DNA from: Actinomycetota bacterium
GTDB lineage: Bacteria; Actinomycetota; Actinomycetes; Nanopelagicales; Nanopelagicaceae
Direction: 5' to 3'
Assembly: GCA_009705185.1 (NCBI GenBank)
Contig: WLCS01000031.1
Coordinates: 1 to 8,921, forward strand
Length of the DNA stretch: 8,921 bases
Every line of letters begins with the position of its first letter. Within the stretch, counting starts at the first letter, position 1. The notes beneath the pieces were generated by a model. It was not told the origin of the DNA, did no database searches, and saw nothing but the letters and a program-made list of their open reading frames with translations. Shown here in pieces: positions 1 to 8,400 of the stretch. Position numbers and translations under genes: made by a program.

Positions 1-1209
1 CGTCACGGTGGATACACAGCTTCTAAGAAAGCTCTTGCAATGGATCCCGATGCAGTGATTCAACTTGTTAAGGATTCAGGACTTCGTGGTCGCGGTGGCG
101 CAGGATTCCCAACAGGGATGAAGTGGGGATTTATTCCTCAGGGAGATGACAAAGATCATTATCTAGTTGTGAACGCTGACGAATCAGAGCCAGGTACTTG
201 TAAAGATATGCCGTTGCTTATGGCAAACCCACACGTACTTATTGAAGGTTGCATCGTGGCATGTCATGCAATCCGTGCAAAGCGCGCATTTATTTATATC
301 CGCGGAGAAGTAACACATGTTGTTCGCCGCGTTAACGCAGCAATTGCAGATGCATATAAGGCAGGTCATCTCGGTAATGGAATCGATGTCACTCTTCACA
401 TTGGCGCAGGTGCATACATTTGCGGTGAAGAAACTGCGCTCCTTGATTCACTTGAAGGTTTCCGTGGTCAACCACGTCTTCGTCCACCGTTTCCTGCAAT
501 CGCGGGTCTCTATGCACGACCAACTGTTGTAAATAACGTTGAATCAATTTCTGCCGTTCCTGCAATTATTAATAACGGTGCAGAGTGGTACCAATCAATG
601 GGAACAGAGAAGTCAAAGGGCGCAACTCTTTACTCACTCTCAGGCCATGTAAATAACCCTGGACAATTTGAAGCACCACTTGGAATCACTCTTCGCGAAA
701 TTCTTGAACTCGCTGGCGGAATTCGAAACGGTCATAAACTTAAGTTCTGGACTCCTGGTGGATCATCAACTCCACTCTTTACAGATGCGCACCTCGATAT
801 TCCGTTGGATTATGAAGGTGTATCTGCAGCAGGTTCAATGCTTGGCACAAAAGCTCTTCAAATTTTTGATGAAACTACATGTGTGGTTCGTGCCGTGCTT
901 CGCTGGACTGAGTTCTATAAGCATGAATCTTGCGGAAAGTGCACACCATGTCGCGAAGGCACATGGTGGCTTGTACAGATTCTTCGTGATCTTGAAAATG
1001 GAACTGGTACCGAGGCAGACCTCGAAAAACTTCTTGATCTCTGCGACAACATTATGGGTCGCTCATTCTGTGCACTCGGTGATGGAGCAACAAGTCCAAT
1101 CACTTCATCTATTAAGTATTTCCGAGATGAATACATCGCTCACGTAAGAAACGGTGCATGCCCCTTTGATCCTGTGCAGTCAACACTCTTTGCAGGGGCG
1201 GTGAAGTAA
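1..1209 (+). CDS. nuoF: NADH-quinone oxidoreductase subunit F (NADH/FMN-binding), 5' partial
   Basis: This is the electron-input subunit of complex I, in the peripheral arm facing the cytoplasm. It oxidises NADH through FMN and passes electrons to a 4Fe-4S cluster. The frame is open from base 1 (reading RHGGYTASKKALAMDPD) and ends at TAA 1207-1209, giving 402 visible codons. The family is usually about 430-450 residues, so I infer that some 30-40 N-terminal residues lie upstream. The glycine-rich GRGGAGFPTG (bases 88-117) and GAGAYICGEE (403-432) are the FMN and NADH site motifs. Four cysteines, at codons 931, 940, 949 (CGKCTPC) and 1069 (SFCALG), match the N3 cluster ligands. The ATG at base 40 is internal, because family-like sequence continues upstream of it. 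The stop overlaps the nuoG start by one base (TAATG). No frameshift or missing key residue is visible. Confidence 0.97.
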   Translation, partial: RHGGYTASKKALAMDPDAVIQLVKDSGLRGRGGAGFPTGMKWGFIPQGDDKDHYLVVNADESEPGTCKDMPLLMANPHVLIEGCIVACHAIRAKRAFIYIRGEVTHVVRRVNAAIADAYKAGHLGNGIDVTLHIGAGAYICGEETALLDSLEGFRGQPRLRPPFPAIAGLYARPTVVNNVESISAVPAIINNGAEWYQSMGTEKSKGATLYSLSGHVNNPGQFEAPLGITLREILELAGGIRNGHKLKFWTPGGSSTPLFTDAHLDIPLDYEGVSAAGSMLGTKALQIFDETTCVVRAVLRWTEFYKHESCGKCTPCREGTWWLVQILRDLENGTGTEADLEKLLDLCDNIMGRSFCALGDGATSPITSSIKYFRDEYIAHVRNGACPFDPVQSTLFAGAVK

Positions 1210-3572
1210 TGACTACAACTCAAGATTCAGCAGTTGCAGTAGAACTCATCACTGTCGTTATTGATGGATTTGAAGTTTCAGTTCCAAAGGGAACACTCAT
1301 TATTCGTGCGGCAGAGAAATTGGGAATTCAGATTCCACGTTTCTGCGATCATCCACTTCTTGATCCTGTCGGAGCATGTCGTCAATGTCTTGTTGATGTC
1401 GAAATCAATGGCCGAGCATTCCCAAAGCCACAAGCTTCTTGCACTATTCCAGTAGAACCAAACATGATTGTTAAGACTCAACTCACTTCACCTGTTGCAG
1501 ATAAAGCGCAGAAAGGTGTGATGGAACTTCTTCTTGGAAACCACCCACTTGATTGCCCAGTGTGCGATAAAGGTGGAGAGTGCCCACTTCAGAATCAAGC
1601 AATGAGCAATGGACGCGCAGATGCTCGTCTTGATGGTTACAAGCGCACATTCGAAAAGCCAATCAACATTTCTTCATCGGTGCTTCTTGATCGTGAACGT
1701 TGCGTACTGTGCGCGCGATGCACGCGCTTTTCTGCGCAGATTGCATCTGATCCTTTCATCACTCTTAATGAGCGTGGAGCGTTGCAACAAGTAGGTATTT
1801 ACGAAAACGATCCATTTAAATCTTACTTCTCTGGAAATACTGTGCAGATTTGCCCAGTTGGCGCACTCACCGGTGCTTCATACCGATTCCGTGCACGTCC
1901 ATTTGATTTAGTTTCAACTCCATCTGCTTGCGAGCACTGCGCATCAGGATGCGATATGCGCACAGATGTTCGTCGTGGCAAAACTCTTCGTCGCCTTGCT
2001 GGTGATGATGCTTCAGTAAATGAAGAATGGAACTGCGATAAGGGACGTTGGGCATTTAAATATGTCACAGCAGTTGATCGACTTTCACATCCACTCGTTC
2101 GTAATTCTGATGGCGTACTAGTCGAAGCTTCATGGCCTGAAGCACTAGCTGCAGCTGCAGCTGGATTGAAATCTAAGCGTGCAGCCGTTATCACCGGCGG
2201 TCGTGTCACTACTGAAGATGCCTACGGGTACTCAAAATTTGCTCGCATCGCTTTGAAGACTAATGACATTGACTTCCGTGCGCGCGTTACATCAGATGAA
2301 GAACGCGAATTTCTAGCTGCATATGTAGTCGGAACATCTACTACATACCGCGATATAGATTCAGCAGATCACGTTGCACTCATTGCATTTGAACCCGAAG
2401 AAGAGTCACCAATTGTTTTCTTACGTCTGAATAAGAATTTCAAGAAGCGTGGTCTAAAAGTTACAGCGGTAGCAACAAAACAATCTATTGCTATGGACAA
2501 ACTTAAAGCTGAATTTGTAAAGGTGGCTCCAGGTGCAGAAAGTTCTGCAGTATCGGGACTCTCTCTTACATCGAAGTCAGTAATTCTTGTTGGTGAGCGC
2601 GCTTCAGAATCTGCCGGACTATTTTCAGCAGTTGCAGCCCTTGCTTCAAAGACTGGTGCAAAAATTGCATATATTCCTCGTCGTGCAGGAGAACGCAGTG
2701 CACTTGAAGCGGGAGCAATTGGAAATCTTCTTCCAGGAGGGCGACCAGTTGCAGATGCTGCAGCTCGCGTAGATATCGCTGCTGCATGGGGAATTGATTC
2801 ACTCCCATCACAACTTGGTCGCACAACAGCTCAGATTGTTGATGCACTTTCAAACGGTGACTTAGATGCGGTAGTTGTTGGTGGCGTTGATGCTCATGAC
2901 CTACCAAATAGCACTCAGGTTCTCGATGCACTCAAGAAATCATTCGTAGTTTCTCTCGAAATTGCGCCAAGTAATGTCACTGCTGTTGCTGATGTTGTTC
3001 TACCAGTTGCAGCAATCACCGAGAAAAGCGGAAGTTTCCTTAACTGGGAAGGCCGTGCACGCGCATTTGATGAAGCAGTGGCAGATTCTCAGAATCGCAG
3101 TGATGTTCGCATTCTTTCAATGATTGCTGATGCAATGGGCGAATCAATCATGCTTGGAACTGTCACAGCATCTGCACGCGAATTTAATCAACTTGGCAAC
3201 TGGGATGGATCACGTACTCAGTTCGCGCAAGTATCTGCGAAGTCGCCACAAGCCGTTACTGGCAATGATGCAATTCTTACTTCATGGCGCAGACTGCTTG
3301 ATATGGGAACTCTACAAAAGGGTGAAGATAATTTGGCTGGTACTCGACGCCCAACAGTGGCAGTGATTTCTCCAAATCGTGCTCAGACATTAGGTGTGAC
3401 TTCTGGTCAGCAAGTGCGTGTTTCAAATGCACATGGTGCAATCACGATTCCAGCACTTGTAGAAGATATTCATGACGATGCAGTGTGGGTTCCACGTAAC
3501 TCATTTGCTTCACAAACTCTCATTGCACTTAATGCAGTTCACGGCGATGTAGTTACGGTGGTGAAGGCATGA
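1209..3572 (+). CDS. nuoG: NADH-quinone oxidoreductase subunit G (Fe-S electron wire)
   Basis: NuoG is the largest peripheral-arm subunit of complex I and carries electrons from NuoF toward NuoI. It has 787 residues, close to the roughly 800 of actinobacterial NuoG. An N-terminal 2Fe-2S ferredoxin domain has Cys46, 57, 60 and 78 (N1b). A His-Cys segment has His112, Cys116, 119 and 125 (N5). Next come Cys165, 168, 171 and 215 (N4), then Cys241, 244, 248 and 276, which fit the N7 cluster. From about residue 285 a molybdopterin-oxidoreductase-like domain follows. It includes [15 protein letters not shown] near residue 600 and a C-terminal beta domain ending around [12 protein letters not shown]. 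In this family that domain is structural and no molybdenum cofactor is expected. An alanine run ([10 protein letters not shown], about residues 311-320) looks like a linker or helix. ATG 1209 gives the family-like N-terminus, and AGGGG at 1194-1198 is a plausible ribosome site. The TGA stop overlaps nuoH in ATGA. Confidence 0.97.
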   Translation: MTTTQDSAVAVELITVVIDGFEVSVPKGTLIIRAAEKLGIQIPRFCDHPLLDPVGACRQCLVDVEINGRAFPKPQASCTIPVEPNMIVKTQLTSPVADKAQKGVMELLLGNHPLDCPVCDKGGECPLQNQAMSNGRADARLDGYKRTFEKPINISSSVLLDRERCVLCARCTRFSAQIASDPFITLNERGALQQVGIYENDPFKSYFSGNTVQICPVGALTGASYRFRARPFDLVSTPSACEHCASGCDMRTDVRRGKTLRRLAGDDASVNEEWNCDKGRWAFKYVTAVDRLSHPLVRNSDGVLVEASWPEALAAAAAGLKSKRAAVITGGRVTTEDAYGYSKFARIALKTNDIDFRARVTSDEEREFLAAYVVGTSTTYRDIDSADHVALIAFEPEEESPIVFLRLNKNFKKRGLKVTAVATKQSIAMDKLKAEFVKVAPGAESSAVSGLSLTSKSVILVGERASESAGLFSAVAALASKTGAKIAYIPRRAGERSALEAGAIGNLLPGGRPVADAAARVDIAAAWGIDSLPSQLGRTTAQIVDALSNGDLDAVVVGGVDAHDLPNSTQVLDALKKSFVVSLEIAPSNVTAVADVVLPVAAITEKSGSFLNWEGRARAFDEAVADSQNRSDVRILSMIADAMGESIMLGTVTASAREFNQLGNWDGSRTQFAQVSAKSPQAVTGNDAILTSWRRLLDMGTLQKGEDNLAGTRRPTVAVISPNRAQTLGVTSGQQVRVSNAHGAITIPALVEDIHDDAVWVPRNSFASQTLIALNAVHGDVVTVVKA

Positions 3573-4795
3573 CAACGGCTGAACTTCTAGGAAAAGATCC
3601 AGGCTGGATCATTGCTGTAAAAGCCCTTCTTGTATTTATCATTTGCGTTGTTTCAACTTTGATGGCTGTCTGGACCGAACGTCGCGTTCTTGCAAAGATG
3701 CAACTACGTACTGGCCCGAACCGCGTTGGTAAATTTGGTCTTCTGCAGTCACTTTCAGATGGCGTGAAATTAGCTCTTAAGGAAGACATCATTCCTGCAG
3801 CAGCAGACAAAATTGTTTTCATCATTGCGCCAATCATTGCAACAGCGATGTGTTTTATGTCCTTCGCTGTTATTCCAATGACTGGTGTTGTTAATTTGTT
3901 CGGACATAAGACTGCCCTTCAGCTCACTGATCTTCCAGTGGGCGTTCTCTACATTCTTGCTGTCACCTCTATCGGAGTTTATGGAGTCGTGCTCGCTGGT
4001 TGGTCATCAGGATCTACTTATCCACTTCTTGGGGGATTGCGTTCAAGTGCGCAGGTAATTTCATATGAAGTTGCAATGGGACTTTCACTTGTTGCGGTAT
4101 TTATCTATGCAGGCTCGATGTCTACTTCTGACATCGTCAGTTCGCAACACCAACACATCTGGAATGCAGTCGTTCTCTTCCCATCATTTGTCATCTATGT
4201 GATTTCAATGGTTGGTGAAACTAACCGTGCTCCTTTCGACTTAGCCGAAGCTGAAGGCGAGCTCGTTGGTGGATTCCACACTGAATATTCATCTCTTAAG
4301 TTCGCACTCTTCTTCTTGGCTGAATACGTAAACATCATTGCTGTTTCAGCACTTGCAACAACTCTTTTCCTCGGCGGTTATCACGCACTTCCAGGACTTG
4401 GATTTACAGAGCAATGGCTTGGTGGATGGTTCACATTTATTTGGTTCTTGCTAAAGGTTAATTTCTTCTTCTTTATCTTCATGTGGTTACGCGGAACTCT
4501 GCCACGACTTCGCTATGACCAATTTATGAAATTCGGCTGGAAAGTTCTTATTCCAGTGTCACTCGTATGGATCCTCGTTGTTGCGACACTTCGCGTTTTA
4601 CAACAACAAGGTGCAAACCGCGCCGTGATCATTGCATTTGCCGGCGGAGTCGTACTGATCGTTATGACAATTTCATCGCTGACTGATCGAAGCAAGAAGA
4701 AAGCACGCGAACCGCTTCCAGAAGGCGAAGCACCAAATTTCCCAGTTCCATCACTACCGCACGTTAATTCAGTAAACGTCTCAGGAGGCGAATAA
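3569..4795 (+). CDS. nuoH: NADH-quinone oxidoreductase subunit H (quinone-site membrane subunit)
   Basis: NuoH is the membrane subunit that joins the peripheral arm to the membrane arm and forms much of the quinone channel. At 408 residues it matches the usual actinobacterial length; other bacterial forms are nearer 325, and the excess is C-terminal. The first helix is followed by the signature [18 protein letters not shown] (residues 37-54) and the segment [16 protein letters not shown] (58-73). The acidic loop [16 protein letters not shown] (216-231), followed by GGFHTEY (234-240), is the conserved quinone-site loop with its cluster of glutamates. Further hydrophobic segments agree with the family's eight helices. 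After about residue 372 the protein turns charged and proline-rich ([19 protein letters not shown]), a predicted soluble tail. The start lies in an ATGA overlap with nuoG and has only a weak upstream GGTGGTG (3557-3563). The last codons (SGGE) contain the nuoI ribosome site. Confidence 0.97.
   Translation: MTTAELLGKDPGWIIAVKALLVFIICVVSTLMAVWTERRVLAKMQLRTGPNRVGKFGLLQSLSDGVKLALKEDIIPAAADKIVFIIAPIIATAMCFMSFAVIPMTGVVNLFGHKTALQLTDLPVGVLYILAVTSIGVYGVVLAGWSSGSTYPLLGGLRSSAQVISYEVAMGLSLVAVFIYAGSMSTSDIVSSQHQHIWNAVVLFPSFVIYVISMVGETNRAPFDLAEAEGELVGGFHTEYSSLKFALFFLAEYVNIIAVSALATTLFLGGYHALPGLGFTEQWLGGWFTFIWFLLKVNFFFFIFMWLRGTLPRLRYDQFMKFGWKVLIPVSLVWILVVATLRVLQQQGANRAVIIAFAGGVVLIVMTISSLTDRSKKKAREPLPEGEAPNFPVPSLPHVNSVNVSGGE
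4783..4788 (+). promoter_or_regulatory. Strong ribosome binding site for nuoI inside the nuoH 3' end
   Basis: AGGAGG is a full consensus Shine-Dalgarno core, six bases before the nuoI ATG at 4795. It lies in the codons for the last residues of NuoH (Ser-Gly-Gly-Glu). It supports the chosen nuoI start over later in-frame ATGs. It also suggests that nuoI can recruit ribosomes itself as well as being coupled to nuoH through the TAATG overlap. Confidence 0.85.
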
Positions 4796-5436
4796 TGACT
4801 GACTTCATTGAGCCTCAAAAGAAATTTAATCTGGAGAATTCAGAGTTAGGAATTAACTCTGTTCCATTTACTGAAGTAGAGCAACCTGGCCCTGGAAGTT
4901 TGGTTGAACAAGCTAAAGGATTTTGGGTCACCTTCTCAACAATGTTTAAGAAGAATCAGACTGTTCAGTATCCAGATGTGAAAGCTCCAACGGCTCCACG
5001 TTTTCATGGGCGTCATCAACTTAACCGCCACCCAGATGGACTTGAGAAGTGCATTGGTTGCGAACTTTGTGCATGGGCTTGTCCAGCAGATGCAATCTTT
5101 GTTGAAGGCGGAAATAACACACCTGGAAATCAACTTTCTCCGGGAGAGCGCCATGGCGCGGTCTATCAAATCAATTATTTGCGTTGTATTTTCTGCGGAT
5201 TATGCGTTGAAGCGTGCCCAACTCGTGCGCTTACAATGACAAATGAATATGAATTAGCAGATGACAAGCGCGAGAAATTAATTTTTGAAAAGGAAGATCT
5301 TCTTGCACCGCTTCGTCAGGGCATGTTGGCACCTCCACACCCAATGTATCCAGGCATGACCGATACAAATTATTACAACGGTGATGTGAAAGAAGCTCAT
5401 CCAAGCCAGAATCCAACCGGTCAGGGACATCACTAA
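4795..5436 (+). CDS. nuoI: NADH-quinone oxidoreductase subunit I (two 4Fe-4S clusters, N6a/N6b)
   Basis: NuoI carries the last two clusters of the long electron relay before the terminal cluster at the quinone site. It has 213 residues; the Mycobacterium protein is about 211. Two ferredoxin motifs are complete: Cys86, 89, 92, 96 ([12 protein letters not shown]) and Cys131, 134, 137, 141 ([12 protein letters not shown]). The segment before the first motif ([16 protein letters not shown], residues 70-85) and the one after the second ([15 protein letters not shown]) are typical of actinobacterial NuoI. Residues 1-40 are a variable, polar N-terminus, and 41-55 ([15 protein letters not shown]) look like the amphipathic helix that packs on the membrane arm. 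The C-terminal segment [15 protein letters not shown] is also actinobacterial in style. The ATG is fixed by the AGGAGG upstream. The gene overlaps both neighbours by one base (TAATG at each end). Confidence 0.97.
   Translation: MTDFIEPQKKFNLENSELGINSVPFTEVEQPGPGSLVEQAKGFWVTFSTMFKKNQTVQYPDVKAPTAPRFHGRHQLNRHPDGLEKCIGCELCAWACPADAIFVEGGNNTPGNQLSPGERHGAVYQINYLRCIFCGLCVEACPTRALTMTNEYELADDKREKLIFEKEDLLAPLRQGMLAPPHPMYPGMTDTNYYNGDVKEAHPSQNPTGQGHH
5423..5427 (+). promoter_or_regulatory. Probable ribosome binding site for nuoJ
   Basis: AGGGA sits eight bases before the nuoJ ATG at 5436, inside the last codons of nuoI. It is a partial Shine-Dalgarno match at good spacing and supports the TAATG start, which a purely coupled start would not need. 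Confidence 0.5.
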
Positions 5437-6206
5437 TGTTAGAAATTCAAACACCTGAAGCCATTATGTTCTGGGTATTAGCCCCAGTTGCAGTGCTGGC
5501 AGCACTTGGAATGCTTCTTGTAAAGAAAGCAGTTCACTCTGCGCTCCTGCTTGCATGGGTAATGATCACTCTCGCAATTTTCTACATTGCACAAGATGCA
5601 CTCTTCCTTGGAATTGTTCAGATTGTTGTCTACACCGGAGCGGTAATGATGCTCTTCCTCTTTATTCTCATGCTCGTTGGCGTAGATGCATCTGATTCTC
5701 TGACCGAGACAATTTCAGGTCTTCGCCCAATTGCAATCACCGCAGCAGTTGGATTCGGTGGATTATTTGTTTCACTTATTGGCCGAGCAACAATTGGTCA
5801 CAAGCCTTATGGGTTGGAAATTGCTAACTCAAATGGAAATGTTCAGGGCCTTGCCAAAGAACTTTTCTCTACATATGTCTGGCCATTTGAAGTTGTTTCA
5901 GCACTTCTGATCACTGCAGCTCTTGGCGCAATGGTTTTGGCACATCACCAGCGCACTGTCGCTCGTCCAACTCAGCGCGAACAGTCAATTGCACGTTTCC
6001 GTACTGGATCCCTTGCAGGTGCTGCTGGACTTCCTAACCCAGGTGTTTATGCGCGACATAATGCAGTCGATGTTCCAGCACTTCTTCCAGATGGAACTCC
6101 TGCGCCAAATTCGATCTCTGCAACGCTTAAAGCGCGTGGAGACATGTTGGAATCTCAATCATTTGAGTTAAGCGAAGTCGATAACACAGTTACGGAGGAG
6201 AAGTAA
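5436..6206 (+). CDS. nuoJ: NADH-quinone oxidoreductase subunit J (membrane arm) with long C-terminal tail
   Basis: NuoJ is a small membrane-arm subunit between the quinone site and the proton-pumping subunits. The strongest signature is [20 protein letters not shown] (residues 61-80). This is the third helix with its conserved Tyr66 and Gly68, the helix whose conformational change is thought to link quinone chemistry to pumping. VGVDASDSL follows. Five hydrophobic segments fit the family: about 10-29, 34-52, 59-83, then one after residue 95 and one near 145-168. The protein has 256 residues against about 184 in Escherichia coli. The excess is a polar tail from about residue 170, containing [13 protein letters not shown] (200-212) and [13 protein letters not shown]. 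As I recall, Mycobacterium and Streptomyces NuoJ share this tail, so it is lineage-typical and not a fusion. The gene overlaps nuoI and nuoK by one base each. Confidence 0.96.
   Translation: MLEIQTPEAIMFWVLAPVAVLAALGMLLVKKAVHSALLLAWVMITLAIFYIAQDALFLGIVQIVVYTGAVMMLFLFILMLVGVDASDSLTETISGLRPIAITAAVGFGGLFVSLIGRATIGHKPYGLEIANSNGNVQGLAKELFSTYVWPFEVVSALLITAALGAMVLAHHQRTVARPTQREQSIARFRTGSLAGAAGLPNPGVYARHNAVDVPALLPDGTPAPNSISATLKARGDMLESQSFELSEVDNTVTEEK
6194..6200 (+). promoter_or_regulatory. Strong ribosome binding site for nuoK inside the nuoJ 3' end
   Basis: GGAGGAG lies five bases before the nuoK ATG at 6206, in the codons for the end of NuoJ (Thr-Glu-Glu-Lys). The close consensus match supports the TAATG start and suggests efficient initiation of this very short gene. 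Confidence 0.8.
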
Positions 6207-6505
6207 TGAGTGCTTATAACTATCTCTACGTATCTGGCCTGCTCTTTACAATCGGAGCAGTGGGTGTTGTCGTCCGCCGCAACGCAATCGTTGTATTTAT
6301 GTGCGTTGAACTCATGCTCAATGCAGCGAATCTGACACTAGTTACTTTTTCACGCATCAACGGAACCCTCGACGGACAAATCGTCGCATTCTTTACAATG
6401 GTCGTAGCTGCATGTGAAGTCGTGGTCGGCTTAGCAATCATCGTGACAATTTATCGTTCACGCCGTTCAGCATCTATCGATGATGCTAGTTTGTTGAAGC
6501 GATAA
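6206..6505 (+). CDS. nuoK: NADH-quinone oxidoreductase subunit K (small antiporter-like membrane subunit)
   Basis: NuoK is a three-helix membrane subunit, related to MrpC of Mrp antiporters, that helps form a proton path between NuoJ and NuoN. It has 99 residues, the usual length. The two membrane glutamates important for pumping are present: Glu35 in [13 protein letters not shown] and Glu71 in [13 protein letters not shown]. Helices run at about residues 6-23, 27-48 and 59-82, with a conserved Arg24-Arg25 turn after the first. The end, [15 protein letters not shown], is close to mycobacterial NuoK as I remember it and supports an actinobacterial origin. The start overlaps the nuoJ stop (TAATG) and is preceded by a strong ribosome site. 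Two bases separate the stop from nuoL, the only gap in the operon. Confidence 0.97.
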   Translation: MSAYNYLYVSGLLFTIGAVGVVVRRNAIVVFMCVELMLNAANLTLVTFSRINGTLDGQIVAFFTMVVAACEVVVGLAIIVTIYRSRRSASIDDASLLKR

Positions 6506-6507
6506 CC

Positions 6508-8400
6508 ATGACTACATCAACTTCACTCATGTACTTAATTGCACTTCCATTAGCGGGAGCCGCAATTCTTTTGCTTGCCGGTCGTCGTTCAGATAAATGG
6601 GGGCATTTGCTCGCAACCGCTCTTTCAGCAAGCTCATTCGGAGTCGGTCTCTATCAGCTCTCACAGATGCTTTCACGCCCAACTGAAGAGCGCGCGGTAA
6701 CTCAGAAACTCTTCTCTTGGATTAACGTTGGAACATTTAATATTGATGCCGGACTTTTACTTGATCAACTTTCAATTTGTTTTGTTTTGCTCATTACTGG
6801 CGTAGGAACACTTATTCATATTTATTCAATCTCATACATGTCTCATGACCAGAACCGTCGCCGGTTCTTCGCCTACCTCAACCTATTTATTGCAGCAATG
6901 CTGCTGCTCGTACTCGGCGATTCATATCTCAATCTTTATGTTGGTTGGGAAGGCGTTGGTCTTGCTTCTTACCTCTTGATTGGTTTCTGGAATCAAAAGC
7001 CTGCCTATGCAACTGCATCAAAGAAGGCATTTGTGATGAACCGCGTTGGTGACATGGGACTTTCCTTTGCAATCATGATTGCTTTTGCAACTCTCGGCTC
7101 AGTTTCATTTAGCGGAGTCGAAGAAGCTTCACATACTGCTTCACAAGCAGCGCTTACTGCAATAGGAATCATGCTTCTCGTCGCTGCCGCTGGTAAATCT
7201 GCGCAGTTCCCATTGCAAGCATGGCTTGGCGATGCGATGGCAGGCCCAACTCCTGTATCGGCACTTATTCACGCAGCGACAATGGTGACAGCTGGCGTTT
7301 ACTTAATCGTTCGCTCAAACTTCATCTTTGATGCAGCTCCAACAGCCCAACTTCTTGTAGTCATTGTTGGTGCGATTACTCTGACTTTTGGTGCACTCGT
7401 TGGTACTGCAAAAGATGACATCAAGAAAGCGCTTGCAGCTTCAACGATGTCACAAATCGGTTACATGATTTTAGCCGCGGGCCTTGGACCAGCAGGATAC
7501 GCATTTGCAATCATGCACTTGCTGACACATGGATTCTTTAAAGCAGGAATGTTCCTCGGAGCAGGATCTGTTATGCATGGCATGAATGATCAAGTTGATA
7601 TGCGCCGTTACGGGGCTCTTCGCAAATTCATGCCAATTACATTTGCAACATTTGGACTTGGTTATTTGGCAATCATCGGCGTTCCACCATTTGCCGGTTT
7701 CTATTCGAAGGATGCAATCATCGAAACAGCATTCAACGCTGGTGGAATCAAGGGAATTCTCTTGGGATCAACTGCCCTCTTGGGTGCAGCAATTACAGCC
7801 TTCTACATGACTCGCGTCATGATTCTTACATTTACTTCTCATGAACGTTGGGAAAAAGATCAGCACCCACACGAATCTCCATGGTTGATGTGGCTTCCTA
7901 TGGCAATTTTGGCAATAGGTTCAGTTTCTACTGGATACCTATTTACCCGCGGTCATGCGCTAGTTAATTGGCTGAGCCCAGTATTTGGTGAACACGAAGA
8001 ACACGAAGAGTTGTTCGTGCAGCCAATAGTTGTTTCAGCACTTGCACTTACTGCAGTAGTTATTGGTGTTGGCATCGCACTTGCTAAGTATCAGTTCTCT
8101 GAAGTTGATGCAGAAGCACCACAAAATGTTTCAATCTTTACTCGTATTGCTCGCAAGGATTTACTACAAGATTCATTTAACGAATCAGTCTTCATGCGCC
8201 CAGGTCAGGCACTTACTCGCTTACTTGTAAGCACAGATGACAAGGTTATCGATGGCACTGTTCGACTTGTTGGCACAACTGCTATCGGAACAGGTTCTGC
8301 TTTGAGAAAGACTCAAACAGGATTTGCTCGCAGCTATGCGGCTCTGATTTTGATAGGTGCAGTGGCGCTTATCGCGGGAATTTGGGTGGTTACACAATGA
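6508..8400 (+). CDS. nuoL: NADH-quinone oxidoreductase subunit L (distal proton pump)
   Basis: NuoL is the distal antiporter-like subunit of the membrane arm, homologous to MrpA, and is one of the proton-translocating units. It has 630 residues (613 in Escherichia coli). The charged residues of the proton path are present: Glu148 ([14 protein letters not shown]), Lys230 ([13 protein letters not shown]) and Lys401 ([12 protein letters not shown]). The [20 protein letters not shown] stretch that follows Lys230 is a family hallmark and holds the broken-helix histidine. The C-terminal part, with [13 protein letters not shown], a long segment and a final hydrophobic helix ([16 protein letters not shown]), matches the lateral helix and anchor. 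A variable loop near residues 495-501 is Glu/His-rich. ATG 6508 follows nuoK after two bases with only a weak GAAG (6496-6499), so translation probably depends partly on coupling. The TGA overlaps nuoM in ATGA. Confidence 0.97.
   Translation: MTTSTSLMYLIALPLAGAAILLLAGRRSDKWGHLLATALSASSFGVGLYQLSQMLSRPTEERAVTQKLFSWINVGTFNIDAGLLLDQLSICFVLLITGVGTLIHIYSISYMSHDQNRRRFFAYLNLFIAAMLLLVLGDSYLNLYVGWEGVGLASYLLIGFWNQKPAYATASKKAFVMNRVGDMGLSFAIMIAFATLGSVSFSGVEEASHTASQAALTAIGIMLLVAAAGKSAQFPLQAWLGDAMAGPTPVSALIHAATMVTAGVYLIVRSNFIFDAAPTAQLLVVIVGAITLTFGALVGTAKDDIKKALAASTMSQIGYMILAAGLGPAGYAFAIMHLLTHGFFKAGMFLGAGSVMHGMNDQVDMRRYGALRKFMPITFATFGLGYLAIIGVPPFAGFYSKDAIIETAFNAGGIKGILLGSTALLGAAITAFYMTRVMILTFTSHERWEKDQHPHESPWLMWLPMAILAIGSVSTGYLFTRGHALVNWLSPVFGEHEEHEELFVQPIVVSALALTAVVIGVGIALAKYQFSEVDAEAPQNVSIFTRIARKDLLQDSFNESVFMRPGQALTRLLVSTDDKVIDGTVRLVGTTAIGTGSALRKTQTGFARSYAALILIGAVALIAGIWVVTQ
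7990..8007 (+). repeat. Two tandem copies of a 9-base unit in nuoL
   Basis: The unit GAACACGAA occurs twice in a row, in frame, followed by GAG. It gives the acidic/histidine loop EHEEHEE (NuoL residues 495-501). The reading frame is kept. It lies in a loop between membrane helices that varies in length among NuoL proteins, so a small in-frame duplication would be tolerated. Confidence 0.7.

Noticed and set aside
40..42. ATG at base 40 as the true start of nuoF
   Set aside because: The frame is open to base 1 and the upstream codons (GGYTASKKALA) match the NuoF family, so the gene begins before the window.
668..1147. Same-strand open frame of 159 codons inside nuoF
   Set aside because: It is out of frame with nuoF, which carries the N3 cluster ligands in this region; the alternative product has no recognisable motif.
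2147..2162. Perfect 16-base palindrome (AGCTGCAGCTGCAGCT) as a possible operator or hairpin
   Set aside because: It arises from repeated GCA/GCT alanine codons in an Ala run of NuoG, sits deep inside a gene, and has no loop or T-tract to suggest a terminator.
1823..2209. Antisense open frame of 128 codons opposite nuoG
   Set aside because: It lies fully opposite well-conserved Cys-motif coding sequence, has no recognisable domain, and its low-complexity Ala/Ser/Arg composition is typical of a reverse-strand shadow.
2369..2824. Antisense open frame of 151 codons opposite nuoG
   Set aside because: It is a shadow of the nuoG molybdopterin-like domain with biased Ala/Arg/Ser content, no ribosome site that I can see, and no family resemblance.
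6506..6507. The nuoK-nuoL gap as a site for an internal promoter or terminator
   Set aside because: It is two bases long, and the flanking coding sequence shows no clear -10/-35 pair or hairpin with a T-run.
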